DNA from: Anagrus nilaparvatae | Taxonomy: Eukaryota > Arthropoda > Insecta > Hymenoptera > Mymaridae | Assembly: GCA_022575985.1 (NCBI GenBank) | Contig: JAKSXM010000278.1 | Coordinates: 186,001-250,000 of the forward strand | DNA: 64,000 nt | Direction of reading: 5' to 3' | Part shown: piece by piece, positions 52,284 to 61,372 of the stretch | Numbering within the stretch: the stretch's first letter is position 1 | Layout: each line of letters begins with the position of its first letter | Made by a program: the position numbers and the translations under genes | Notes under the pieces: model-generated | What the model saw: the letters and a program-made list of their open reading frames with translations, nothing else | Database searches by the model: none | What the model was told of the DNA's origin: nothing

Positions 52284-52595
52284 TGTGTCTATATTTTGAT
52301 TAGTGTATTTTAACAATAACGACCATTGTGTTGCTCTAAAGAGAGATTTATTATTTAACAATTAATTAATTTAATATTTTACATTGAATAATTATTGTAC
52401 ATTACCTAAAGAGAGAAACGACAATTAGGTCTGTTTCTCTACATGTTGAAATTACTACTAAAGACTTATCTCTAAGAAACTATACATTACATTACATTAC
52501 TTTATCTTTACAATACGTGTCTACTTTTATTTAGCTATCTTAAACTGAAGGTCACACTAATAATTAAAGAGGCTATTACAGGTAGGCTCGTTATA
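52284..52595 (-). repeat. LARD LTR, right copy (5' LTR)
   Basis: Same length as the left copy. Differences seen: GATTAG for GAGTAG near the start and TTATA for TTACA at the end. Confidence 0.8.
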
Positions 52596-52989
52596 TATAT
52601 AAACTTCGGATAATTGTCAGAATATTTGTGATGCAGATTCAATAAATATTTTTAAAATTAGAAAATTCAAAAAAATAACCATTATATACTTACAAAATAT
52701 TACAGATAAGATTTTTGAAAATTTAGAATTATAGGAAATATTTGAATGCATAAATTGCATTCAAATAACTGATAAAGGTATTGAAAAATTATTTAAAAAA
52801 TGTTATTTACTAAAATGTATAAAAATTGTAAATTGCAATAAAATCAAAAAAAAAATACTTAATATTTTAACAGAAACAATTTTTAATCGGGGTAAAAAAA
52901 ATATTTTATATGCACAAATACAAAGCAGTAATATTTTAAGTTTAGATTTCAAAAAAATAAGTTGTGCTAATATTAAATTAGTTGAATAA
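52596..52989 (+). pseudogene. leucine-rich-repeat gene remnant, right part
   Basis: One plus-strand frame reads TSDNCQNICDADSINIFKIR, then ITDKIFENLEL, an in-frame TAG, ITDKGIEKLFKKCYLLKCIK and IVNCNKI, ending at a TAA at 52987. The ITDKGIEKL..KC..L..I.I..C..I pattern is the cysteine-containing LRR type of FBXL and AMN1 proteins, which select substrates for SCF ubiquitin ligases. The internal stop and the LTR insertion at 48967 show that it is dead. Confidence 0.6.
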
Positions 52990-53394
52990 TAATTTTTATA
53001 ACAGTACTGTAAATAAATATATGTTTAATATATGATTTTTTTTATTTTATTACTTTAATTTTTTTTTAATAAGATATCATTTTTTATTTAATTTTATAAT
53101 TTACAAAATTATTTTATAATAATAAAATTTATACTTTTTTATTCACTTTATAAAATGACTTATTTAATTATAATTGATTATTAAGATGCTTATTTATAAT
53201 TTTTATATTTGCAATATATTATTTATACCTGATATTTAGTTTGTTAAAATTTTTTTTCTAAAAATTTGTTAAATAAAAAAAATTAAAATCACAAGAATAT
53301 TTTTTTTCTTTTGAAACACAGTACTTAAATTTTTTTATGACATACTAAAATCTGAAATTATCATTTTTATTAGATAAAATAGACCATTATACTA
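52990..53394. other. AT-rich stretch, nothing recognised
   Basis: Possibly 3' UTR or flank of the LRR remnant. No motif. Confidence 0.4.
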
Positions 53395-53810
53395 TTGTTA
53401 ATGAGGAACCATAGTGCCAATTACTTGGCAGCGTTTTTAAACTGCTCTCAAGATTGTAATTTTTGACGAAGTTGAGCTTTATAGGTCTTAAAAATTTTCT
53501 ACAAGCTTCAAGTTTCCAAAAATTTTTTACTCACTGCTTGTCAATAAATTATTAACCAGAGATGATAATTTAAAGTCATAGTCCCAATTTCAGGGTTTAA
53601 AAAAAAAACAATTTTTATCATTATCTTTGAAAAACAGTATCTTGAAAACTCTTTAAAGAGATAAGTAAAAAATTTTTAGCAACTTGAAGCTTGCAGAAAA
53701 TTTATAAATCCTAGAAAACTCAATTTTGTCGAAAATTACAATTTTGGCAGCAATTTAAACAAATTTGAAAATTGGGCCTTTGGGTCAACAATTACCAATA
53801 GGTTAATTGA
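53395..53810. repeat. palindromic repeat, related sequence at 61480
   Basis: Arms at about 53433-53535 and 53657-53760 pair (ATTTTCTACAAGCTTCAAGT with ACTTGAAGCTTGCAGAAAAT). A related piece of the right arm and its continuation (AAAATTACAATTTT, ACTATAGCG, then TTTACGACGTTTGAA or TTTACAGCGTTTGAA) is present at about 61490-61630. A dispersed, non-coding foldback family. Confidence 0.6.
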
Positions 53811-54599
53811 CTATAGCGCTGAGAGAATCAGTGATAAAAATACCCGGTTTACGACGTTTGAATGGTGACACAACAAAAAAAGTAGAACAAACAGAAGTGT
53901 TTTGGTTAATTTTTGAGGTTGCAGCGTTTTATTGAAAATTAAACAATAACGAATAGCTACGGAAAAAATACCTTAGAATTATTCTGAAAATTATTGGCTA
54001 ATTTGATAAAAATTGGGGTGTTGAGGGTAATAGGCGACTAACAAAATATTGACACTGTTATTATAACTAATAAAAATGTCAGTTTAATGAAAGTAAAATA
54101 ACGTGGCTTGACGCTACCATTATCACATATTTATGTAAATTAACGCCACAATACACAATTTAAATAACGTAAATCACTGACAATGAATTAGTATAATTAA
54201 AAAGTTTAATTCACCAATTAATTGGGAAGAACACATACATTAATAACTTAACAAACAATCATAAAAAAATACCTTAATAAAAATGACACCACAGTCTACA
54301 TAAAAAGAATTAAAAGGCACGTGATAAGAAATATGTTAAACATGCTAGTCGTGTCACAAGACTGGCGTTGGTCAGCGAAGGGGTGGTAAAAGACGCCGGT
54401 TAATAAATTGTCAAAAAAATGAATAAAGCCTGCTTGATCACCGTCGATCTTGTGACCTGAAAAACACGGGAAATAAAAATTGTATTTTAAACATTTAGTT
54501 GGAGTGTAAAAAGTCAGTCCAAGTAAGAAACATCTGTTTAAATTAATTGATTTTTCCCAATGAATTTCATAAGTTTTCTCAAAAACAAGTTAACTCTAA
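53811..54599. other. AT-rich stretch, nothing recognised
   Basis: Continuation of the dispersed repeat up to perhaps 54070. No coding similarity. Confidence 0.35.
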
Positions 54600-54818
54600 T
54601 CGCAGTCTAATTTGCTAAATTTATATCCGTACTTTAACAACGTATCTGGCTGTATTAGAGTAGGTGGTCGTCTGAGAAACACTAATCTTAGCTTCTCGCC
54701 TTATTCCAATTTAGCACAGCTGATTATTAGAAATTGTCATAAAAATATGCTTCATGGCAATACACAACTTACGTTAACCGCTGTTAGAGACTCACATTGG
54801 ATAATCAATGGTAGATGA
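54600..54818 (+). pseudogene. BEL/Pao integrase fragment
   Basis: 73 codons with SGCIRVGGRLRNTNL, then AQLIIRNCHKNMLHGNTQLT and LTAVRDSHWIINGR. This is the H2C2 zinc-finger entry region of BEL integrase (LRVGGR...; H....LH.G...T). It is more diverged from the two other BEL copies here than they are from each other. Nothing of the element is visible on either side. Confidence 0.75.
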
Positions 54819-57146
54819 ACTGTTAGCTGGGTTGATTGGGGCGAAATGTGAGTCCAGCGTAGAGTCTGACATCAGATTTGTTTTTAGGACATTGAAAAAC
54901 TTACATGCAGGTAGGTTTACTTTCAGGATCAAAACTCTTTGTTTGCCTAGCTGTATAGTTTAATTTAATACTGCTTAGCTTGACCACTCTGGATACCGCT
55001 TTGCTCTGGTCAATGGATTTGAATTTTGTAGTCCCTAGATTCTAGTCCTACGTAATCCTTATAATATAGACTTTTGAAATTCTGTATGACCTTTGATTTT
55101 AATTCCAAATATTTACATTCACGGTTAAAATAAAATTTTGAAAATATTGATTTTTTACACGTATGATTACTTACAATCCTATTATTAAATTTTGTAGAAT
55201 TTTATATGTAATGGTTAATAATCAACTTTAATTTTGACATTCACGCAAAAAGAGGAAAATCTTACCATCTTCACTTTCATCTTTTCTTTTTTAGGTGATA
55301 TCAAATTATATTTGATTCAAAATTTGAGTGGAGTCTAACTCTTATTTTTAATCTATCAAAGACACCAATAGTTTTATTTGATAAGATAAACGCGATTAGC
55401 GATTTTTCATTACACACCATTTTATCATCAACGAAGCGTTTACATACTTGCGGTAAATGCATGATTGCTGGAGCTCAGAACTTATTAGGTTTTATTACAT
55501 AAAATTACTATATTTATTAATAATAATACACACAATTTATCGCAACAAGTCTATTATTGTATTTATTTTTTTGTTTACACGTGTTGTATAAATAACGATA
55601 GACTTATATATCATAAATGTGTAAATATAAGTTAATGGTTAGCAATACAGGTAATAATCTAATCTATTGAATAAAAAGAGTTGTAGAACCATTTAAAAAT
55701 ATTTAAAAAATACATAGTATAAATGCCTTTTTTTGCACAAAAGTGCGCTTAAATAAATGGTAACCCCCCTCTTAAATATTTGTACTATAAATTTTTTTAA
55801 TTTACACCGTTACATAATTTTTCATATATAAAGTATCTTAAAAGTCAATATTTCTTTCCCATTTACAAGCGGCTTAGTCAATAGACTTACGAACTGGCTG
55901 CTGAATTTAAGAATTTTTTTTTACTTATTCGTAAACTGCTAAAATTAAAACAAAATTATTTTTTCCTTTTTTTCCTAAAGCTGCTTACCATTGCAGTTAA
56001 ATGAAGCATTTTATAATCTGTTTTAAAACTGTTATCTTCAAGTCAAAGGCAGCTAAAAAAACAAGGTTTGCTATGTTATTGTTCTCTCTTCTCTTAATGA
56101 CCTAAGTATTAATCACAATGCTTATAACAATATATTAAGAAAAGCATTTAATATTTGATGAAAAAATAATACAACATAGAATTTTGTCTTTAAGAGAAAG
56201 TGTCGAGAAGTGAAACAGAAGGAGAAGAAAAAAATAAAATGAGTAATAATATTTAGTGCCATGTATTATGATATAACTATTTTGAAAGAAAAAATGAGTC
56301 ATTAATAATGAAAGTCATAATTTATTTATTTTTCATTTTAATAATAATCTAAAAAAATTGCTTTCATACAAAATTCTGTAATTTTAGTAAACCAAAGAAA
56401 ATCTTTGTGGTACAGCAAAATCCTTTGTCTTCAATTTAATAATAGTTTCCAGAATAAGTATCTAGAAAAGTCTTTTCTTCTGTACTCTAAGAAGCAACGT
56501 CAGAAATCTTTAGTTATGCTCAATTTTATTGACTTAAGCTTGAAGGTAATTATAAAAAAATCATTTTTTTATCTTTTATAGCTGCAATTTATTAATTAAT
56601 TATTGAAATACATGCTACTTACATTTATATTTCCCCTCCTATAAAGTTTTAACTAATATATTCAATTAAACCAATGTGGTAAGCTATCTTTAGAATCTCA
56701 GAATTTTATATATTTTAGAAATCTAACTATTAAATTTTCCACGCAAGTCCTTTCTCTTTTTAAATAAAATGAAAATTCGTGATTCATTTTGGCCAGTGCT
56801 TACTTTAGCGTAAAACCTTCGCTTTAAAATGAAAAAAAAAAAAATTTCTTAATTTAGTTTTTGCTCAAAAAATCTGTATTACTTGGTCTTGTAGTATCTA
56901 ATGTAGGCTAAATAATAGTAGATGTGAATTTTACTCAATTTAACGCTAACACGGATGGTTCTTTTACAACTTTAACTCTCACACGCTGAATTGTAGCCTA
57001 CTAACTTATCAAGGAACCGAGAAATGTCCTCTGGAACCCCATTTTCTGCCCATTTTTGAAATCACTTGCAGTTGGTTTTTACCAACCAGCATTTTTAAAT
57101 TAAAACCTCACAAATACCTCATTTAATTTTTATGTAAAATGCATTT
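54819..57146. other. 2.3 kb of AT-rich sequence, no gene recognised
   Basis: No open frame with recognisable content and no terminal repeats that I could define. Confidence 0.4.
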
Positions 57147-57325
57147 ATAATGTGTCGATATTTTGAGTAGCATATTTAAATAATAACGGCGATTGTGTTG
57201 CTCTAAAAAGAGATTTACTTTATTATTTAACAAGTGATTAATTTAATATTTCACATTGAATAACTATAATACATTAACCTAAAGAGAAAACCTAAAGAGA
57301 AAAACGACAATTAGGTCTGTTTTAA
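57147..57325 (-). repeat. fragment of a LARD LTR
   Basis: ATTTATAATGTGTCGATATT through ACGACAATTAGGTCTG is a diverged, truncated copy of the first 180 bp of the LTR at 48967, with an internal duplication of CCTAAAGAGAAAA. A solo-LTR remnant of the same family. Confidence 0.72.
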
Positions 57326-57990
57326 ATAAAAATTTTAAATAAAATTCCAACGCGTTTAGGAGATATTAAAGTTTTTGTAAAGGTATTCATAAACGTAAGT
57401 ATACAAAAAAAACTTTAAACGCATTTTTCTCGAAATGCCTTTTTTGAATCAGCTTGCACTCACTTTCAAAAAGTATAAATCCGACTTACCTATCTTTTTT
57501 TTTTATTTTGTTAAATAATTAAATACGCAGGGTTTAAACCAACAAAATAAAAAAAACGGGTTTTTTTTTATTTCGCTGGCATTTTTTTATTTTTCATAAA
57601 AATTTTTTTTTTTGTTGGTTTAAACCTTTGGTAAACCAATTCTAAAAACAACCTTTTATTGGTTTTTTTGTTTTTGGCAACCTGGAGTCGAGATATCGTG
57701 CAAGCCGCAAAAAACTACCTCAACTTTGGCGCGCTATATCTCTATAATGAAATATGCAAAAAAAAAAAATTTTTTAAAAAGTTAATTCAAGTATTATATA
57801 ATTATGTAAAAAAAAAATTTTTTGGCCAACTAATAAAATAAAAAAAATACACGCATTTTAAAAAGCCACCTTTTTTTTCAAAAATGAGAATCGGGCTTTA
57901 ATATTCATAATAATACATTAGATTAAATATTGACAAAGGGTAAATACTATCAAAATATTAATAAATCATCGTTTAGTTTGTCATTGATAT
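57326..57990. other. AT-rich stretch, nothing recognised
   Basis: Contains repeated ACGGG/TTTTTT and GGTTTAAACC phrases (57540 and 57620) in inverted order. Otherwise no feature. Confidence 0.35.
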
Positions 57991-57994
57991 CTAT

Positions 57995-58276
57995 TAACAT
58001 GTACCATTAAAATAATCTGTTAATTGCGACTGTTTAGATCTCCTTAAATTATTATATAATTCTTGATAATTTTGAATTGCCACTTCACAACTGCGTCTAA
58101 AAGTTAAACTTATGTTCATGATTGGATCATTATTCATTCACATCGAATTTTCGTGCTATGGAAGCAATTTTATCACCATTTTGAATTAAATTTAAAATTT
58201 TTAACTTGTCCGCTAAATTCATAACATTTCTATTTCTTTTTGAATCTTTTTTAACTGGAATTTTATTTGGAGCCAT
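57995..58276 (-). pseudogene. Tigger/pogo transposase, internally deleted
   Basis: The minus strand starts at the ATG at 58276 with MAPNKIPVKKDSKRNRNVMN and LADKLKILNLIQNGDKIASI, then ARKFDVNE. This is the psq-type helix-turn-helix (CENP-B N-terminal domain) that opens Tigger/pogo transposases. After a stop/frameshift it jumps directly to CEVAIQNYQELYNNLRRSKQ followed by SQLTDYF, which resembles a Tigger/jerky C-terminal end. The second HTH and the whole DDE catalytic core are missing. A deletion derivative that could once have been moved in trans. Confidence 0.72.
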
Positions 58277-58394
58277 TTTAAACTTTTAAATTTTGCTATT
58301 CATTTAACTATATTGTTTATAAACTATTTATTTATTATAGGTTAAATTTTTTTTTTTCTTTAATTATATTTAACGCCAACTTCCGAGTGTAACT

Positions 58395-58540
58395 TTTTTA
58401 AAAAATCAATTAAATAAAAAAATTAATCCACGATTATCGGGGGAAATGCCCGCGAAAAACGAGTGACTGTCGCATTTCACAAACCGCGGATAAGGGTAAT
58501 CCGCGATTAGCGGAACCGCGTATAACGAGGGATTCCTGTA
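58395..58540 (-). mobile_element. Tigger/pogo 5' terminal region with TA target
   Basis: On the minus strand the sequence after TA (58539-58540) begins CAGGAATCCCTCGTTATACG and continues CGGTTCCGCTAATCGCGG. This closely follows the Tigger terminal pattern (CAGG.AT.CCTCG). It lies about 260 bp upstream of the transposase start on the same strand. The partner terminal repeat on the left was not found. Confidence 0.65.
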
Positions 58541-58557
58541 CTTCGAAACTGGAAAAT

Positions 58558-58735
58558 TAAGGGGGGGGTCAAATTTGTCCCATTTAAGGGGGGGGGTCAA
58601 ATATGTCCCATTTAAGGGGGGGGGTCAAATATGTCTCATTTAAGGGGGGGTCAAATATGCCCCATTTAAGGGGGGGGTCAAATATGTCCCATTTAGGGGG
58701 GGTCAAATTTGTCCTATTTAAGGGGGGGGGGGTTC
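58558..58735 (+). repeat. G-rich minisatellite, ~27-bp unit, about 7 copies
   Basis: Tandem units of GGGGGGGTCAAATATGTCCC plus ATTTAA, differing mainly in the G-run length (6 to 10) and in T/A changes. The frame at 58603-58788 is a by-product of this array. The flank to 58810 carries the GACTTAGAATAATT phrase also seen inside the Helitron. Confidence 0.85.
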
Positions 58736-59160
58736 CAATGGGACTTGAAATAATTTCAATTTCGGGACTTAGAATAATTCGGGTTTAGGGACTTAATAGT
58801 TTGGGTTTAGAATCTTAACATTTAGTAAAGGTGATAATTACAAATTATAAAAATAGGAAATTGTATTGTTTTTTGTGTGTCTATGCTGTAAGATTACAGA
58901 TGTAAGTAAACATGTTCCATGCATTTTGGTTGTGTGTACACAAACCGGTTATAAGTTTTTTTCATATATAATGTTTCAGTGTTTCTTTTTATTCAAATGC
59001 CAACATATTTGTAAATAAATTAATACTAAATGACATAGGTGTTTAGCCTAAAATGTAAATTATAATTATATAAATGTAAGAAAAAAAATCAATGTTTACT
59101 ATGTGAAATAGCCATAATTTTTAAAATTTAAATTTTTAAGTTTTTATATTTATTGTTTTA
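58736..59160. other. AT-rich stretch with Helitron-like phrases
   Basis: Phrases such as GGGACTTAGAATAATTCGGG and CATGTTCCATGCATTTTGGT echo sequence at 45280-45490 and 47280-47340 inside the Helitron. This may therefore be a fragment of a related Helitron interior. No termini found. Confidence 0.4.
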
Positions 59161-59163
59161 GCT

Positions 59164-59195
59164 TTTGATAAGGGTATTCACGTACCGAAACGTCA
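59164..59195 (+). ncRNA. hammerhead-like motif (Penelope-type)
   Basis: UUGAUAA, a stem GGGUA/UACC with loop UUCACG, then GAAACGUC. Same two core changes (UUGAUAA) as the motif at 391-426. It lies in AT-rich sequence without an adjacent coding part. Confidence 0.42.
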
Positions 59196-59251
59196 AGATA
59201 ATAAAAATTATTTTATCACAACAACATTATACTCGTGAATAAGTCATTTAA

Positions 59252-59969
59252 GGGCGCTCTGTCTACCAATGGGTGTTTTTTGCGCAGTAGATTTATAACT
59301 AAAATATTTTAACCATGTATTTATTTATAATAATTTTGAATGAAAGAATCAATGCTTTTCAGTATTTAGTACAAGAATATAAAAAAAAAAGTTAAAATTG
59401 TTTATTTGTTTAAACAAATACGACCTCTTAAATTTTTCAAATTTTCGGGTCATAAAAGCCTGAGCTCCCAGATCTGGGCTACTTGGATCAAAATTCTGCT
59501 TGGCTCATATTGAAGATCATTCAATTCTAGGTGGAGGTATCGTGGGAAATTTTTCGCTAAACCTCTTTAGTAATGAATTACAGCTAATTGTTTATAAAAA
59601 AAAATTTTAAAATTCTCTATAATTTAAAAACAAATAGGTATAACTCATTACCGAAAAGGTTTAGCGAAAAATTTCCCACGATACCACCACGTAGAATTGA
59701 ATGATCTTCAATATGAGCTAAGCAGAATTTTGATCTAAGTAGCCCAGATCTGGGAACTCAGGCTTTTATGACCCGAAAATTTCAAAAATTTAACAGGTCG
59801 TATTTGCTTAAACAAATAAACATTTTTAATATTTTTTTTATATACTTGTACTAAATACTGAAAAGTATTGATTATTTTATTAAAAAATTATTATAAATAA
59901 ATGTATGGTTAAAATATTTTAATTACAAATATACTGCGCAAAAAACACCCAGTGGTGGACAGAGCGTCC
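59252..59969. mobile_element. 718-bp palindromic element with TTAA target sites
   Basis: Outer ends GGGCGCTCTGTC and GACAGAGCGTCC are inverted. Arms of about 330 bp pair along nearly their full length (for example GCGCAGTA.../...TACTGCGC, CCCAGATCTGGG in both, GTGGGAAATTTTTCGCTAAA and complement). TTAA lies at both borders (59248-59251, 59970-59973). No coding frame. TTAA duplication is the hallmark of piggyBac-type integration, but the TIR start differs from the usual CCC. Alternatively it is an unrelated foldback. Confidence 0.75.
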
Positions 59970-59973
59970 TTAA

Positions 59974-60390
59974 TCCTTTTATAATTACTGGAATATAATT
60001 CTGACTCTTGCAGTTAAAATTTAAGTATATGAAGGAAAATTTTGTTTACTTTTATTAGCGGGATATTTCTTTTTAAATGAGATGTGATATTTTACTCTAA
60101 ATTATTTAAACTTTTAGTTAGTAAATTCTGGTCTTCTTGGTAACACCTTTTCCCAATTATCTCTTAAATGGATATTTTCGTTTTGGACATAGAATAATAA
60201 TAACAAAAAAAGGTGTAAAATCTTAGAAATACTAGGCTAATCCAAGATGTCAATCAATTCTTTTTACTAATTTGAAAAAATATTTAAAAAAAATAGATAT
60301 CCCTGGCTAATTCAAGATATCAAAAAATTCTTTATACTAAATTGAAAAACTATCCTTCAAAAATATAGCATACAATTTGCAAGAAAATTA
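59974..60390. other. AT-rich stretch, nothing recognised
   Basis: No coding or repeat structure identified. Confidence 0.4.
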
Positions 60391-61372
60391 TCGTTTTTTT
60401 TGCGTAGGAAGTGGAGAAATGCGTTACGCTTACTGTTCAGCATCCGGACTGACAGTTATGCGTGACTCGGCTTAGCTTGCCTTTACCCACTAAAACTCCA
60501 CTCCCTTCCTACCTTATACGAGCCTATCCCGGGACCGTTTTCGCATTACTTCAGGACAGGTTCAAGGCCATTTAGTTCTAGTCGTAAACTCCATCTTTTG
60601 ACTTGCGTCCAATGACTCGCCATTCATGTAAAGGACTCCGTCGTTCCATCTGATTAAAATTCCGTCTTTTGTGCTTAAAATATATGTTAGCTGAAATGTA
60701 AGTCATTTTCTATTATCATCAAAAGACAAGGTAATAAACAAATATATAAATAGATAAATAAATAATTAAATAAATAATTATTATCCTACCATCTTTGAAT
60801 GATTGCGGTATTAAGAGTAAGTGCAGGAATGATTTTATGTTAGTGTAATACCTGAAATCATCTGGATAACCGCAGTAGGTCTCAATATTAGCCTATACCT
60901 TGGACTTCAGGTTTTTTGTTGCGGAGTATGAACACTACATACTGGCTGATTTTGGACCATACTTCTTTATTTCGAAGCATCAGGCCAACCACATTCTCAG
61001 GTGTGATTTGACTGATAATAGCTTCTAATTGAAACTTTTTAACAGCCCATCTGTCGCATTTGATGAATGTGTGTTTCAGCGTATCTTCTTTGCCAGGACC
61101 TCCACCATACAGGAGTATGGAGTGGGTAATCGACATAAGAAGCCTGCGCTTTCCAGTCTTAGGTCCGCATGTATTTCTAATAAGCCTGCTTAATGCAGCA
61201 GTGAGCCTGTCAGCCTTCTCCGTGCTTCTCATAATCTGCGCCTTAAAGGTCAGCTTCGTGTCCAATAGCACTCCCAAGTACTTTAAATAATCCTTCGTAT
61301 CTATCCTATCCTCCCCAATAGATATTGGAATGATGGTCTCATTATGTTTACGGATGAATAGGACAATCTCAG
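60391..61372 (-). mobile_element. R1-clade LINE fragment (copy C), internally deleted
   Basis: Minus-strand fragment with a short poly(A) (T-run at 60393-60400), a 3' UTR related to that of copy A (GAAATGCGTTACGC, CGGGACCGTTTTCGCATTAC, an AAATA microsatellite at 60735-60785), and an ORF2 remnant. The element is 5'-truncated at about 61372 within the RT thumb region (TEIVLF). A TTATTATTATT stretch borders its 5' end. Confidence 0.75.
60888..61370 (-). pseudogene. R1-clade ORF2 C-terminal remnant
   Basis: Reads YLGVLLDTKLTFKAQIM, ALSRLIRNTCGPKTGKRRLL and MSITHSILLYGG, then jumps straight to GPGKEDTLKHTFIKCDRW, the tail of the C-terminal knuckle. About 150-200 codons between LLYG and CPGKEDT are therefore deleted in frame, with loss of the first two cysteines. 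Stop at about 60890. Confidence 0.78.

Larger units (their letters stand above)
48967..52595 (-). mobile_element. non-coding LTR element (LARD type)
   Basis: Two 312-bp direct repeats (48967-49278 and 52284-52595) differ at only about two positions and enclose 3 kb without any meaningful ORF. On the minus strand the purine tract GAGGAGGGGAGA directly precedes the LTR copy that starts TGTAACGAGCC, so transcription runs right to left and the RNA would be A-rich. AT-rich direct repeats TATATAA flank both ends. The right copy ends TATA instead of the expected TACA. I cannot identify a primer-binding site. A large non-coding interior with good LTRs fits a LARD mobilised by another element. Confidence 0.78.

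Noticed and set aside
58603..58788. 61-codon frame MSHLRGGVKYVSFKGG...
   Set aside because: A by-product of the G-rich minisatellite; the peptide repeat just mirrors the 27-bp DNA unit.
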